Part shown: positions 1 to 5,611 of the stretch, piece after piece
Layout of the letters: every line of letters starts with the position of its first letter
Position numbering within the stretch: the stretch's first letter is position 1
DNA from: Gammaproteobacteria bacterium
GTDB taxonomy: Bacteria > Pseudomonadota > Gammaproteobacteria > S144-34
Direction: 5' to 3'
Assembly: GCA_015487895.1 (NCBI GenBank)
Contig: WFOW01000353.1
Span: 1 to 9,051, forward strand
Length of the DNA stretch: 9,051 bases
The notes under the pieces: generated by a model
The model's database searches: none
Told to the model about the DNA's origin: nothing
The model's input: only the letters and a program-made list of their open reading frames with translations
Program-made: the position numbers and the translations under genes

Positions 1-112
1 GGGCGGGCGGGAGCGGCTTCTCCTGCGCCTTCTCGGCGTGGACCTGGATCGGGCCGGCGAGGATCGCCGCCGCGCACAGGGCGGCGGCCGCCAGGGGGCG
101 GGCTTCGCTCAT
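1..112 (-). CDS. Partial exported protein, N-terminal end only
   Basis: The gene reads leftwards and leaves the window after about 37 codons, so its function cannot be named. It starts at the ATG at 112-110. A good ribosome-binding sequence (GGAG) lies a few bases upstream on the minus strand, around 117-122. The visible protein begins MSEARPLAAAALCAAA, followed by ILAGPIQVHAEKAQEKPLPPA. This is a signal-peptide pattern: an arginine near the start, an alanine/leucine-rich core at about residues 6-19, and a likely signal peptidase I site after VHA (about residue 25). The residues after that site are lysine- and proline-rich, as in many periplasmic or envelope proteins. It is divergent from the phosphatase gene at 338. 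The signal peptide is seen in the sequence; export is inferred; no family is recognisable. Confidence 0.7.
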   Translation of the reverse strand, partial: MSEARPLAAAALCAAAILAGPIQVHAEKAQEKPLPPA

Positions 113-157
113 TGGTGCTCTCCGCGGTCGGACCTTGATGGGGGGTCGTCGGCCGGC

Positions 158-177
158 GGCCGGCGGTTCAGCCGGCC
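158..177. other. Inverted repeat (7-bp hairpin) in divergent gap
   Basis: GGCCGGC at 158-164 and GCCGGCC at 171-177 are perfectly complementary with a 6-nt loop (ggttca). A second copy of the left arm at 151-157 allows an alternative fold. The repeat lies in the roughly 225-bp gap between the divergent partial exported-protein gene and the phosphatase gene. No T-run follows on either strand, so it is not a classical terminator. It could be an operator or simply GC-rich noise. Confidence 0.35.
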
Positions 178-232
178 TGTCGGACGTTGTCGTTGTCGTT
201 CTCCCTGTCGGGCGTGTGGGGGACGGGAGCCC

Positions 233-238
233 ATGATA
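233..238 (-). promoter_or_regulatory. Possible -10 box for the leftward exported-protein gene
   Basis: Read on the minus strand this is TATCAT, five of six matches to TATAAT, and it is one of the few AT-rich hexamers in the divergent gap. The position 17 bp upstream reads GGCACC, a poor -35, so the call rests on the -10 hexamer alone. It would give a leader of roughly 110 nt. Confidence 0.2.
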
Positions 239-337
239 ACCCCGGCGGCGGTTGGGGTGCCCTCCCGGGACCGCGCGCCGCCGGGCCCGGTGCGGTAGCA
301 TCCGGGGCCCGACGGGACCCGAGGAGAACATCGCGGT

Positions 338-1156
338 ATGGGGACGGAGCCGAGGCTGGAGGACGTCGTGGCGCTGGTGGAGGCGGCGGCGCGCGAGGCG
401 CTCGTGCCGCGCTTCCGGCGCGTGGCGCGCGCGCACAAGGCGGACGGGAGCGTGGTCACGGAGGCCGACACGGCCATGGAGCGGCGCGTGCGCGGGGCGC
501 TGGAGACGCGCTGGCCCGGAATCGCCTTCCTCGGCGAGGAGATGCCGCCCGACGAGCAGGAGCGGCTGCTGGCGGGCGCCGGCGGGCGCTTCTGGTGCCT
601 GGACCCGCTCGACGGGACCAGCAACTTCGCCTCGGGCATCCCCTTCTTCTCGGTGTCGCTGGCGCTGGTCGAGGACGGCGCACCCGTGCTCGGCGTGGTG
701 CACGACCCCGCCCGCGGCGAGACCTTCGCGGCCGCACGCGGCGGCGGGGCCACGCTCAATGGCACGCCGCTCGCGGCGCCGCACCCGGCGCCGCCGCTCG
801 AGCGCTGCATCGCCCTGGTCGACCTCAAGCGGCTCGAGCCCGGGCTGGCGGCACGGCTCGCCGCCGAGCGGCCCTACGCGTCGCAGCGCAGCTTCGGCTC
901 GGTGGCCCTGGACTGGTGCTGGATCGCGGCGGGGCGCGGGCACGTCTACGTCCACGGCCGCCAGCGCATCTGGGACTTCGCCGCCGGCAGCCTGATCCTG
1001 GCCGAGGCGGGTGGCCGCTCCTGCACGCTCGAGGGCGAGCCCGTCTTCCGGCCGACGCTCGAGGGGCGCTCGGCCGTGGCCGCCCTGGACCCCGCGCTGT
1101 TCGAGGCCTGGTGCCGGTGGCTCGGGGTGCCGCACGGAGGCGCGACCGGTGGCTGA
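338..1156 (+). CDS. Inositol monophosphatase family phosphatase
   Basis: This 272-aa protein belongs to the Mg2+-dependent, Li+-sensitive phosphatase family (IMPase/SuhB/CysQ/FBPase fold) and is close to SuhB in length. All three metal-binding motifs are present: G66-E67-E68, the signature D89-P-L-D92-G-T-S-N-F, and W212-D213 in an IWDFAAG context. The upstream K34, D36 and VTEAD (40-44) elements also fit. Family members hydrolyse phosphomonoesters such as inositol-1-phosphate, PAP or NADP; the substrate cannot be fixed from sequence, so no gene symbol is given. The protein is cytoplasmic, with no signal peptide. The ATG at 338 has AGGAG at 322-326. The gene's end overlaps the GTG start of the peptidase gene by 8 nt, so it heads a three-gene operon. 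Family assignment is strong; specificity is unknown. Confidence 0.93.
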   Translation: MGTEPRLEDVVALVEAAAREALVPRFRRVARAHKADGSVVTEADTAMERRVRGALETRWPGIAFLGEEMPPDEQERLLAGAGGRFWCLDPLDGTSNFASGIPFFSVSLALVEDGAPVLGVVHDPARGETFAAARGGGATLNGTPLAAPHPAPPLERCIALVDLKRLEPGLAARLAAERPYASQRSFGSVALDWCWIAAGRGHVYVHGRQRIWDFAAGSLILAEAGGRSCTLEGEPVFRPTLEGRSAVAALDPALFEAWCRWLGVPHGGATGG

Positions 1157-2330
1157 GCCCCGCGTGCCGGCGCTGCTGGCCGCGCTGCTGGAGCGGCCCA
1201 CGGCGCCCTTCCGGGAGATGCACGTGCGCGAGGCGGCCGAGGCCTGGTGCGCGCGGCGGGGGCTGCCCTGCCATCGCGACGCCTTCGGCAACCTCGCGGT
1301 GGGCGCCGCCACGCCGCGGGCATGGGTGCGGCTGCTGCGCGCGGGCACGGCGGCCGAGCCCGTGCGGCTCTTCGTGGCGCACATGGACCACCCGGGCTTC
1401 CACGGCGTGCGCTGGCTGGGCCCCGCGCGGCTCGAGGCACGCTGGCTCGGCGGCGGGCCGGTCCGGCATCTGCGCGGCGCGCGGGTGTGGCTCGCCGACG
1501 CGGAGGGCGAGCGCGGCGCGGGGCGCATCGCGCACGCCCGGCTCCACCCGTGCGGGCGCTGGCCGGAGCGGCTCGAGCTCGCCGTCGAGCTCGACGGCAG
1601 CGGGCGGCGCCCTGCGGCGCGGGCCCTGTTCGGCGGGCTCGCCTTCCGCGCGCCCTGGTGGCGGCGCGGGTGCAGGCTCCATGCGCGCGTCTGCGACGAC
1701 CTCGTGGGCGTCTGGGCCGCGCTGGAGGCTGCGGCCTGGGGCCTCGCGCGCGGGCGGCCGGTGGCGGCGCTGCTGACGCGCGGCGAGGAGGTGGGCTTCA
1801 CGGGGCTGGTGGCCCACGTGGAGTCCCTCCCGCACCGGCCCGCCGCGCGGCGGCTCGTGGCAGTGAGCCTGGAGACCTCCCGCCAGCTCCCGGGCGCGCG
1901 CATCGGGGGCGGGCCCGTGGTGCGCCTCGGCGACCGCCGCACCGTCTTCGATCCGGACGCCACGGAGGTGCTGGCGCTCGCGGCGCGCCGCGCCCTGCCC
2001 GGGGCCCACCAGCGCCGCCTCATGGACGGCGGGGCCTGCGAGGCGACCGCCGCCACCGCCTGGGGGCTCCCGGCAGTGGGGATCTCGGTGCCGCTCGGCA
2101 ACTACCACAACCAAGGGTTCGAGGGCGGGCCGGACTGCCGGGGCCGCGGGGGCCCCGCGCCCGAGCACGTGGACCTGGCCGACGCGCTGGCCACGCTGCG
2201 GCTGTGCCGGGCGCTCGCGCGGCCGGGGCTCCCGTGGGCCGACCCCTGGGCCGCGGCACGCCGGCGGCTGGCGCGCAACCTGGCCCGCCACCGCGCCCGC
2301 GCGCGCGTGCCGGGGCAGGGGCGATGCTGA
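1149..2330 (+). CDS. M42-like (clan MH) zinc metallopeptidase
   Basis: This 393-aa protein resembles the M42 glutamyl-aminopeptidase/deblocking aminopeptidase group, cytoplasmic di-metal exopeptidases that trim peptides. The expected ligands appear in order: H78 and D80 in AHMDHPGF, the bridging aspartate in CDD (183-184), the catalytic base and ligand E213-E214 in TRGEEVGFTG, an acidic residue E242 in VSLETS, and a final histidine H320 in GNYHNQ. In typical M42 enzymes the fourth motif is usually VDVT-like and the last one IHS-like, so this is a divergent member. Residues 100-175 probably form the inserted dimerisation/lid domain of the family. The open frame extends upstream, but GTG 1149 is preferred: GGAGG at 1136-1140 lies 8 nt before it and the conserved sequence begins there. 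It overlaps the phosphatase stop by 8 nt and the next start by 7 nt, so translation is probably coupled. An M28-type peptidase is the alternative. Confidence 0.85.
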   Translation: MAEPRVPALLAALLERPTAPFREMHVREAAEAWCARRGLPCHRDAFGNLAVGAATPRAWVRLLRAGTAAEPVRLFVAHMDHPGFHGVRWLGPARLEARWLGGGPVRHLRGARVWLADAEGERGAGRIAHARLHPCGRWPERLELAVELDGSGRRPAARALFGGLAFRAPWWRRGCRLHARVCDDLVGVWAALEAAAWGLARGRPVAALLTRGEEVGFTGLVAHVESLPHRPAARRLVAVSLETSRQLPGARIGGGPVVRLGDRRTVFDPDATEVLALAARRALPGAHQRRLMDGGACEATAATAWGLPAVGISVPLGNYHNQGFEGGPDCRGRGGPAPEHVDLADALATLRLCRALARPGLPWADPWAAARRRLARNLARHRARARVPGQGRC

Positions 2331-2839
2331 AGCGCGCTGCGCGGCTCGCGGCCTGGGGCCTGCTGGCGCTCGCGCTCGCGCTCGGCGTCGAGGCCTGGCG
2401 CATGCGCGACGCGGCCGAGGGGCCGGCGCCGCCGCTCGCTGGCCCCGTGGCGGCGGGCGACCCGGCCGCCGTGGTGGAGGCCGCCCGCCGCGCCGGGCGG
2501 CCGGTGCTGGTCTACTTCTGGGCGAGCTGGTGCCGGATCTGCGCGCTCACGGCGGGCGCGATCGACGCGGTCGGCCGCGACTGGCCGGTGGTCACGGTGG
2601 CCATGCAGTCCGGGAGCCGCGGGGAGGTGGCGGCCTTCCTGGCGCGCCACGGCCGCACGCGCTGGGCGACCTTCGCCGACCCCGCCGGGCGCCTGGCGGC
2701 CCTGTGGGGCGTGCGGGGGGTGCCCGCCTGGTTCGTGGTGGGCCCCGACGGGACCATCCGCCACCGGGGCATGGGGCTGACCACCGCCGCGGGCCTGCGC
2801 CTTCGTCTGCGGCTGGCTGCGCGCGGTGCAACCCGTTGA
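2324..2839 (+). CDS. Membrane-anchored ScsD-like thioredoxin-fold protein
   Basis: This 171-aa thiol-disulfide oxidoreductase is probably anchored in the inner membrane with its thioredoxin domain in the periplasm. Residues 5-24 form a single hydrophobic segment preceded by basic residues (K3, R4, R7). The thioredoxin domain covers about 45-165, with the redox motif W69-C70-R-I-C73 and the cis-proline P134 in GVPAWF. The strand TVAMQSG (91-97) and overall length match the ScsD/protein-disulfide-oxidoreductase subgroup, whose members act in periplasmic cysteine redox and copper tolerance. The CRIC active site differs from the usual CPxC, which may shift its redox potential. The ATG at 2324 overlaps the peptidase stop (ATGCTGA) and has only a weak ribosome site, AGGGG at 2317-2321, so translational coupling is likely. 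No copper or Dsb genes are nearby. The partner is unknown. Confidence 0.87.
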   Translation: MLKRAARLAAWGLLALALALGVEAWRMRDAAEGPAPPLAGPVAAGDPAAVVEAARRAGRPVLVYFWASWCRICALTAGAIDAVGRDWPVVTVAMQSGSRGEVAAFLARHGRTRWATFADPAGRLAALWGVRGVPAWFVVGPDGTIRHRGMGLTTAAGLRLRLRLAARGATR

Positions 2840-2860
2840 TCCGAGAGGGGCGAGTCGCAC

Positions 2861-2878
2861 CGCGGGGGCGCTCCCGCG
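2861..2878 (+). other. GC hairpin after the phosphatase-peptidase-thioredoxin operon
   Basis: CGCGGG at 2861-2866 pairs with CCCGCG at 2873-2878 across a 6-nt loop, about 20 nt after the thioredoxin stop codon. No T-run follows, so if it ends transcription it does so without a classical U-tract. Its position just before the HDOD promoter region makes a weak or partial terminator plausible. Confidence 0.35.
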
Positions 2879-2885
2879 CGCAGCC

Positions 2886-2913
2886 TAAAGATTCGGACCG
2901 GGGCTGCCGCTAG
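2886..2913 (+). promoter_or_regulatory. Candidate sigma-28 (FliA-type) promoter of the HDOD gene
   Basis: TAAAGATT at 2886-2893 matches seven of eight bases of the FliA -35 consensus TAAAGTTT. GCCGCTAG at 2906-2913 matches six of eight bases of the -10 consensus GCCGATAA. The spacer is 12 nt, one longer than the canonical 11. Transcription would start around 2920 and give a leader of about 65 nt before the HDOD start. The AT-rich CTAAAGATT stands out in very GC-rich sequence. The extra spacer base and two -10 mismatches keep confidence moderate. Confidence 0.4.
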
Positions 2914-2923
2914 GAGCGTGTGA

Positions 2924-2951
2924 GGGCGGCGCGCCTGCGGGCCTGCCGCCC
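2924..2951 (+). other. Leader hairpin before the HDOD gene
   Basis: GGGCGGC at 2924-2930 is the exact complement of GCCGCCC at 2945-2951, with a 14-nt loop. It would lie near the 5' end of an mRNA started at the candidate sigma-28 promoter and ends 26 nt before the ribosome-binding site. It may stabilise the mRNA or be incidental in GC-rich sequence. Confidence 0.3.
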
Positions 2952-2986
2952 GTGCGCGCAAAGAACGAGAGCCCGTGGGAGGTGCC

Positions 2987-3883
2987 ATGAGCGTCCCGGA
3001 GTCCCTCGCCACCACCGGCCGGCCGAGATCGCCGGAGAGCCTGGTCGAGAATGTGGTGCGGCTGGTCTCGCTGCCCGAGGTCTGCATCCGCGTCAACGAG
3101 CTGATCGAGGACCCGGCGGTGAGCATCACGGAGATCGGCCATGTGGTGGGGCAGGACCCGGCGCTCACCGCGCGCCTGCTCAAGGTGGTCAACAGCCCCT
3201 TCTACGGCTACGCCGGGCGCATCGACACCGTCGAGCGCGCCATCACCGTGATCGGCATGCACGACCTGCGGGTGCTCATCCTCGCGACCGCCGCCGTGCA
3301 CGCCTTCAGCCGCATCCCCCAGGACCTTATCAACATGGCGAGCTTCTGGCGCCACAGCGCCTACACGGCGACCATGGCGCGCCTGATCGCGGCGCGCACC
3401 GATGTGCTGCATCCGGAGCGGCTGTTTGTGGGAGGGCTGCTGCACGACATCGGCCAGCTCGTCCACTGCCTGGAGATCCCGGACGTGGTGCGGGAGGTGC
3501 TGGTCGCGGGCGGCGAGGACGAGCTCGCCCAGGGCCAGCTCGAGCGCGAGCTCCTCGGCTTCAGCCACGCCGACACCGGTGCGGCGCTGCTGCGCGCCTG
3601 GCGCCTGCCCGAGTGGCTCGCGCGCGTGTGCGAGCATCACCACGAGCCGGAGGCGGCGGGCCGCTACGTGCTCGATGCGAGCATTGTGCATGCCGCCGAC
3701 GCCCTCGTCTCGCATATCGACCGCGGGGTGGCCCCGGCCGACGCGCTGGATGCCGTGGCGCCGGCGGCGCGCGAGCTCTGCCGCCTCGACATCGACGGCA
3801 TCGACGACCTCGCCATGGACGCCGCCCTCGGCCTCGCCGACGCCCTCGAGGTCGTGATCCCCTCCGCGCACCAGGCCCGCTGA
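2987..3883 (+). CDS. HDOD-domain signalling protein
   Basis: This 298-aa cytoplasmic protein consists mainly of one HDOD domain (about residues 15-240). The family is related to HD phosphohydrolases and is often tied to cyclic-di-GMP, chemotaxis, motility and stress signalling. Diagnostic stretches are SLPEVCIRVNELIEDP (28-43), VNSPFYG (68-74), LLHDIGQLVH (151-160), FSHADTGAALL (192-202), CEHHHEP (215-221) and HAADAL (235-240). The H153-D154 pair is intact, together with H123, H194, H217-H219, H235 and D238. Many HDOD proteins are considered catalytically dead, so activity is uncertain. No GGDEF, EAL, receiver or membrane segment is attached. The ATG at 2987 is chosen because GGGAGG (2977-2982) sits directly upstream; a GTG at 2975 in the same frame lacks a good site. 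It is transcribed alone. Confidence 0.92.
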   Translation: MSVPESLATTGRPRSPESLVENVVRLVSLPEVCIRVNELIEDPAVSITEIGHVVGQDPALTARLLKVVNSPFYGYAGRIDTVERAITVIGMHDLRVLILATAAVHAFSRIPQDLINMASFWRHSAYTATMARLIAARTDVLHPERLFVGGLLHDIGQLVHCLEIPDVVREVLVAGGEDELAQGQLERELLGFSHADTGAALLRAWRLPEWLARVCEHHHEPEAAGRYVLDASIVHAADALVSHIDRGVAPADALDAVAPAARELCRLDIDGIDDLAMDAALGLADALEVVIPSAHQAR

Positions 3884-3891
3884 GGCCCCGC

Positions 3892-3908
3892 CGCGCCGGC
3901 CCGGCGCG
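3892..3908 (+). terminator. GC-rich hairpin, possible weak terminator of the HDOD gene
   Basis: CGCGCCGG at 3892-3899 and CCGGCGCG at 3901-3908 are perfect complements around a single base. This would fold as a 7-bp stem with a 3-nt loop, 8 nt after the HDOD stop codon. Only TT-AA follows, so it lacks a true U-tract. Its right edge touches the first half-site of the putative PhoP box. Confidence 0.4.
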
Positions 3909-3941
3909 TTAAGCCTCGGTTCAGGGCCGGCCTCCTATCCT
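3907..3941 (+). promoter_or_regulatory. Putative PhoP box and -10 element of the phoPQ operon
   Basis: Two direct half-sites, CGTTAA at 3907-3912 and GGTTCA at 3918-3923, are separated by 5 nt, an 11-bp step. They match the PhoP-box consensus (T/G)GTTTA at four and five of six bases. Exactly 12 nt after the second half-site lies TATCCT (3936-3941), four of six matches to TATAAT. The known PhoP-box promoters of enterobacteria have this geometry, with the box replacing a -35 element. No good -35 sequence is visible here, as expected for an activator-dependent promoter. The operon downstream encodes a clear PhoP, so autoregulation is inferred. Binding is not shown by sequence alone. Confidence 0.5.
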
Positions 3942-3949
3942 GCGCCCAG

Positions 3950-3970
3950 GCTCCGGGGAGGGCCCGGAGC
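3950..3970 (+). other. Stable hairpin in the 5' leader of the phoPQ operon
   Basis: GCTCCGGG at 3950-3957 pairs perfectly with CCCGGAGC at 3963-3970 around a 5-nt loop (gaggg). It would lie at the very start of the mRNA made from the -10 at 3936-3941 and ends 18 nt before the AGGAGG ribosome site. It could protect the 5' end of the transcript or take part in leader control. Confidence 0.45.
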
Positions 3971-4001
3971 GGCAGGCGAGAGCGGAAGAGGAGGCAGAGC
4001 C

Positions 4002-4565
4002 ATGAGCCGCACGCAGATTCCGACGAAGGGCGGTGTCGCGGCGCTCATTGCCGCCGCGGCGCTGGGGCTGGCGGGCACGCCCGCCGCCGCCGCGCCGCAC
4101 GGGCAGGCCTACTACGACTACGCGCGCGTGGTCGACGTGCAGCCCGTCTACCGCACGGTGCGTATCCCGCGCGACGAGCGCGAGTGCTGGGACGAGCGCG
4201 TCGCCTACCGCGACCGCCACGGCGGGAGCGATTCCTACACGCCCGTGATCGTGGGCGGTATCATCGGTGGCGTGGTCGGAAGCCATATCGGCAAGGGCCG
4301 CGGGCGCGACGCGGCGACGGTGGCGGGCACCCTGCTGGGCGCCTCGATCGGCCGCGACGTGGCGCGCGCGAGCGGCGGCTACGAGGACGTGCACTACACG
4401 ACCGAGACCCGCTGCCGGGTGCGCAAGGTCTACGACGAGGAGGAGCGCCTCGACGGCTACCGCGTCACCTACCGCTACCGCGGCCGCACCTTCGTCACGC
4501 GCATGCCCTACGAGCCCGGGCGCCGCATCCGCGTGCGCGTGCGGGTGACGCCGGTGCTCGACTGA
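4002..4565 (+). CDS. Exported glycine-zipper 2TM protein
   Basis: This 187-aa protein has a signal peptide: a charged start, a hydrophobic core at about 12-24, and likely cleavage near AAAAAP (28-32). There is no lipobox cysteine. The mature part has a tyrosine- and charge-rich region with one cysteine (C62). A glycine-zipper segment follows at 82-120, VIVGGIIGGVVGSHIG then KGRGRDAATVAGTLLGASIG, typical of the Rickettsia 17-kDa antigen/2TM family that sits in the envelope. The C-terminal domain (127-187) contains C138 and basic beta-strand-like repeats. The exact role is unknown; family members contribute to envelope integrity. The ATG at 4002 has AGGAGG at 3989-3994, the strongest ribosome site in the operon. 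It is the first gene of the putative PhoP-controlled operon and stands 10 nt before the PepSY gene. Confidence 0.88.
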   Translation: MSRTQIPTKGGVAALIAAAALGLAGTPAAAAPHGQAYYDYARVVDVQPVYRTVRIPRDERECWDERVAYRDRHGGSDSYTPVIVGGIIGGVVGSHIGKGRGRDAATVAGTLLGASIGRDVARASGGYEDVHYTTETRCRVRKVYDEEERLDGYRVTYRYRGRTFVTRMPYEPGRRIRVRVRVTPVLD

Positions 4566-4575
4566 GGCGGCGCGC

Positions 4576-4911
4576 GTGGGCGGGCGGCGCGCGTGGCTGG
4601 CGGCGGTGGCGGGCGCGGTGGCGCTGGCCGCCGCGCCCGCGGCACCGGCCGCGGACGCGCGCGCCGGGGCCTGGGGCGGGCCCCTGCCGCTCTGGCTGTG
4701 GCCCGTCGAGCACCACCATGGGCCGCCGGCCGCGGCGCGGCTCGGGCCGGAGGCCGCCGCCGCCATCGCGCGCGAGCGCACCGGGGGGCGGGTGCTGCGC
4801 GTGCGCCCGCGCCGCCCCGGGGCCGAGGCCTACCGCGTGCGTGTCCTGCTCCCGGGCGGGCGGGTGCGCACCGTCGTGGTCGACGGCCGCACGGGAGAGG
4901 TGATCGAGTAG
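4576..4911 (+). CDS. Small exported PepSY-domain protein
   Basis: This 111-aa protein starts with an alanine-rich signal peptide (about 1-26, cleavage likely after APAADA). A histidine/proline-rich linker (WPVEHHHGPP, 42-51) follows, then one PepSY domain at about 57-111. The domain shows the usual pattern: LGPEAAAAIARERTGGRV as the helix, then strands with YRVRVLLPGGRVRTVVV, ending in DGRTGEVIE. Single PepSY proteins are periplasmic and are thought to bind or inhibit proteins such as proteases, and they often sit beside two-component systems. The GTG at 4576 has GAGG at 4564-4567 overlapping the previous stop codon, with a gap of 8 nt. Only 16 nt separate its stop codon from phoP. A role as modulator of the PhoQ sensor is an inference from position. 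Confidence 0.85.
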   Translation: MGGRRAWLAAVAGAVALAAAPAAPAADARAGAWGGPLPLWLWPVEHHHGPPAAARLGPEAAAAIARERTGGRVLRVRPRRPGAEAYRVRVLLPGGRVRTVVVDGRTGEVIE

Positions 4912-4927
4912 CGGCGGGCACGGCGCC

Positions 4928-5611
4928 ATGCGCGTGCTGGTGGTCGAGGACGAGGCGGCGCTGCGCGGGCAGATCGCCGCGCGCCTGCGCGAGGAGGGCT
5001 TCGCCGTCGAGGAGGCCCCGGACGGGCGGGAGGCGCTCTACATGGGCAATGAGCTGCCCGTCGACGCCGCCATCGTCGACCTCGGGCTTCCGGGCCTGGA
5101 CGGCATCGAGGTCATCCGCCGCTGGCGCGAGGCCGGGCGCGGCTTCCCGGTCCTCATCCTCACCGCCCGCGGGCGCTGGCAGGACAAGGTGGAGGGCCTG
5201 GAGGCCGGCGCCGACGACTACCTCGCCAAGCCCTTCCACATGGAGGAGCTGCTCGCGCGCCTGCGCGCGCTGCTGAGGCGCTCGGCCGGGTGGGCGAGCC
5301 CCGTCATCCGCTGCGGGCCGGTCGAGCTGGATCCGGCGAGCCACGAGGTGCGCGTCGACGGCGCGCCCGTCGAGCTCACCGCCTTCGAGTTCCGCCTGCT
5401 GCGCTACCTGATGCTGCACGCCGGGGAGGTGGTCTCCAAGAGCGAGCTCAGCGAGCACCTCTACGAGGAGGACGCCGACCGCGACAGCAACGTGATTGAG
5501 GTCCTGGTGGCGCGCCTGCGGCGCAAGCTCGACCCGGAGCGCCGCCTCGAGCCCATCGAGACGTTGCGCGGGCGCGGCTACCGCTTCCGCCTGGAGCGCG
5601 CCGGCGCGTGA
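4928..5611 (+). CDS. phoP: PhoP response regulator (OmpR family)
   Basis: This 227-aa two-domain regulator has a receiver domain (1-115) with acidic pocket E8-D9, phospho-acceptor D51 in VDLGLPGLDG, switch T79 and K101. The C-terminal winged helix (about 127-224) ends in TLRGRGYRF. From memory, the stretch LTARGRWQDKVEGLEAGADD and the linker RRSAGWASPVI align closely with E. coli PhoP, as does the start MRVLVVEDEA; D51 is also the phosphorylation site there. It is therefore called PhoP rather than a generic OmpR-type regulator. The protein would bind DNA as a dimer at direct repeats with an 11-bp step, and such a repeat stands upstream of the operon. The ribosome site is weak, so coupling to the PepSY gene is likely. 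Its stop codon overlaps the phoQ start (GTGA). Confidence 0.92.
   Translation: MRVLVVEDEAALRGQIAARLREEGFAVEEAPDGREALYMGNELPVDAAIVDLGLPGLDGIEVIRRWREAGRGFPVLILTARGRWQDKVEGLEAGADDYLAKPFHMEELLARLRALLRRSAGWASPVIRCGPVELDPASHEVRVDGAPVELTAFEFRLLRYLMLHAGEVVSKSELSEHLYEEDADRDSNVIEVLVARLRRKLDPERRLEPIETLRGRGYRFRLERAGA

Noticed and set aside
184..201. Short GTT/GTC triplet repetition in the first divergent gap
   Set aside because: There are only about three imperfect units, too few to call a repeat or an iteron array.
281..290. Palindrome CCGGGCCCGG upstream of the phosphatase gene
   Set aside because: A 10-bp GC-only palindrome is expected by chance at this base composition and matches no known operator.
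1011..1148. Upstream extension of the peptidase open frame
   Set aside because: It lies inside the phosphatase gene, translates to Arg/Pro/Ser-rich sequence, and the GTG at 1149 has GGAGG at the right distance.
825..2291. Long minus-strand open frame opposite the peptidase gene (488 codons), and similar long frames at 187-1776 (+), 5578-6693 (-) and 7770-8975 (-)
   Set aside because: They are low-complexity Arg/Ala/Gly/Pro-rich translations lying over well-identified genes, with no ribosome sites or motifs. In DNA this GC-rich, stop codons are rare in shadow frames.
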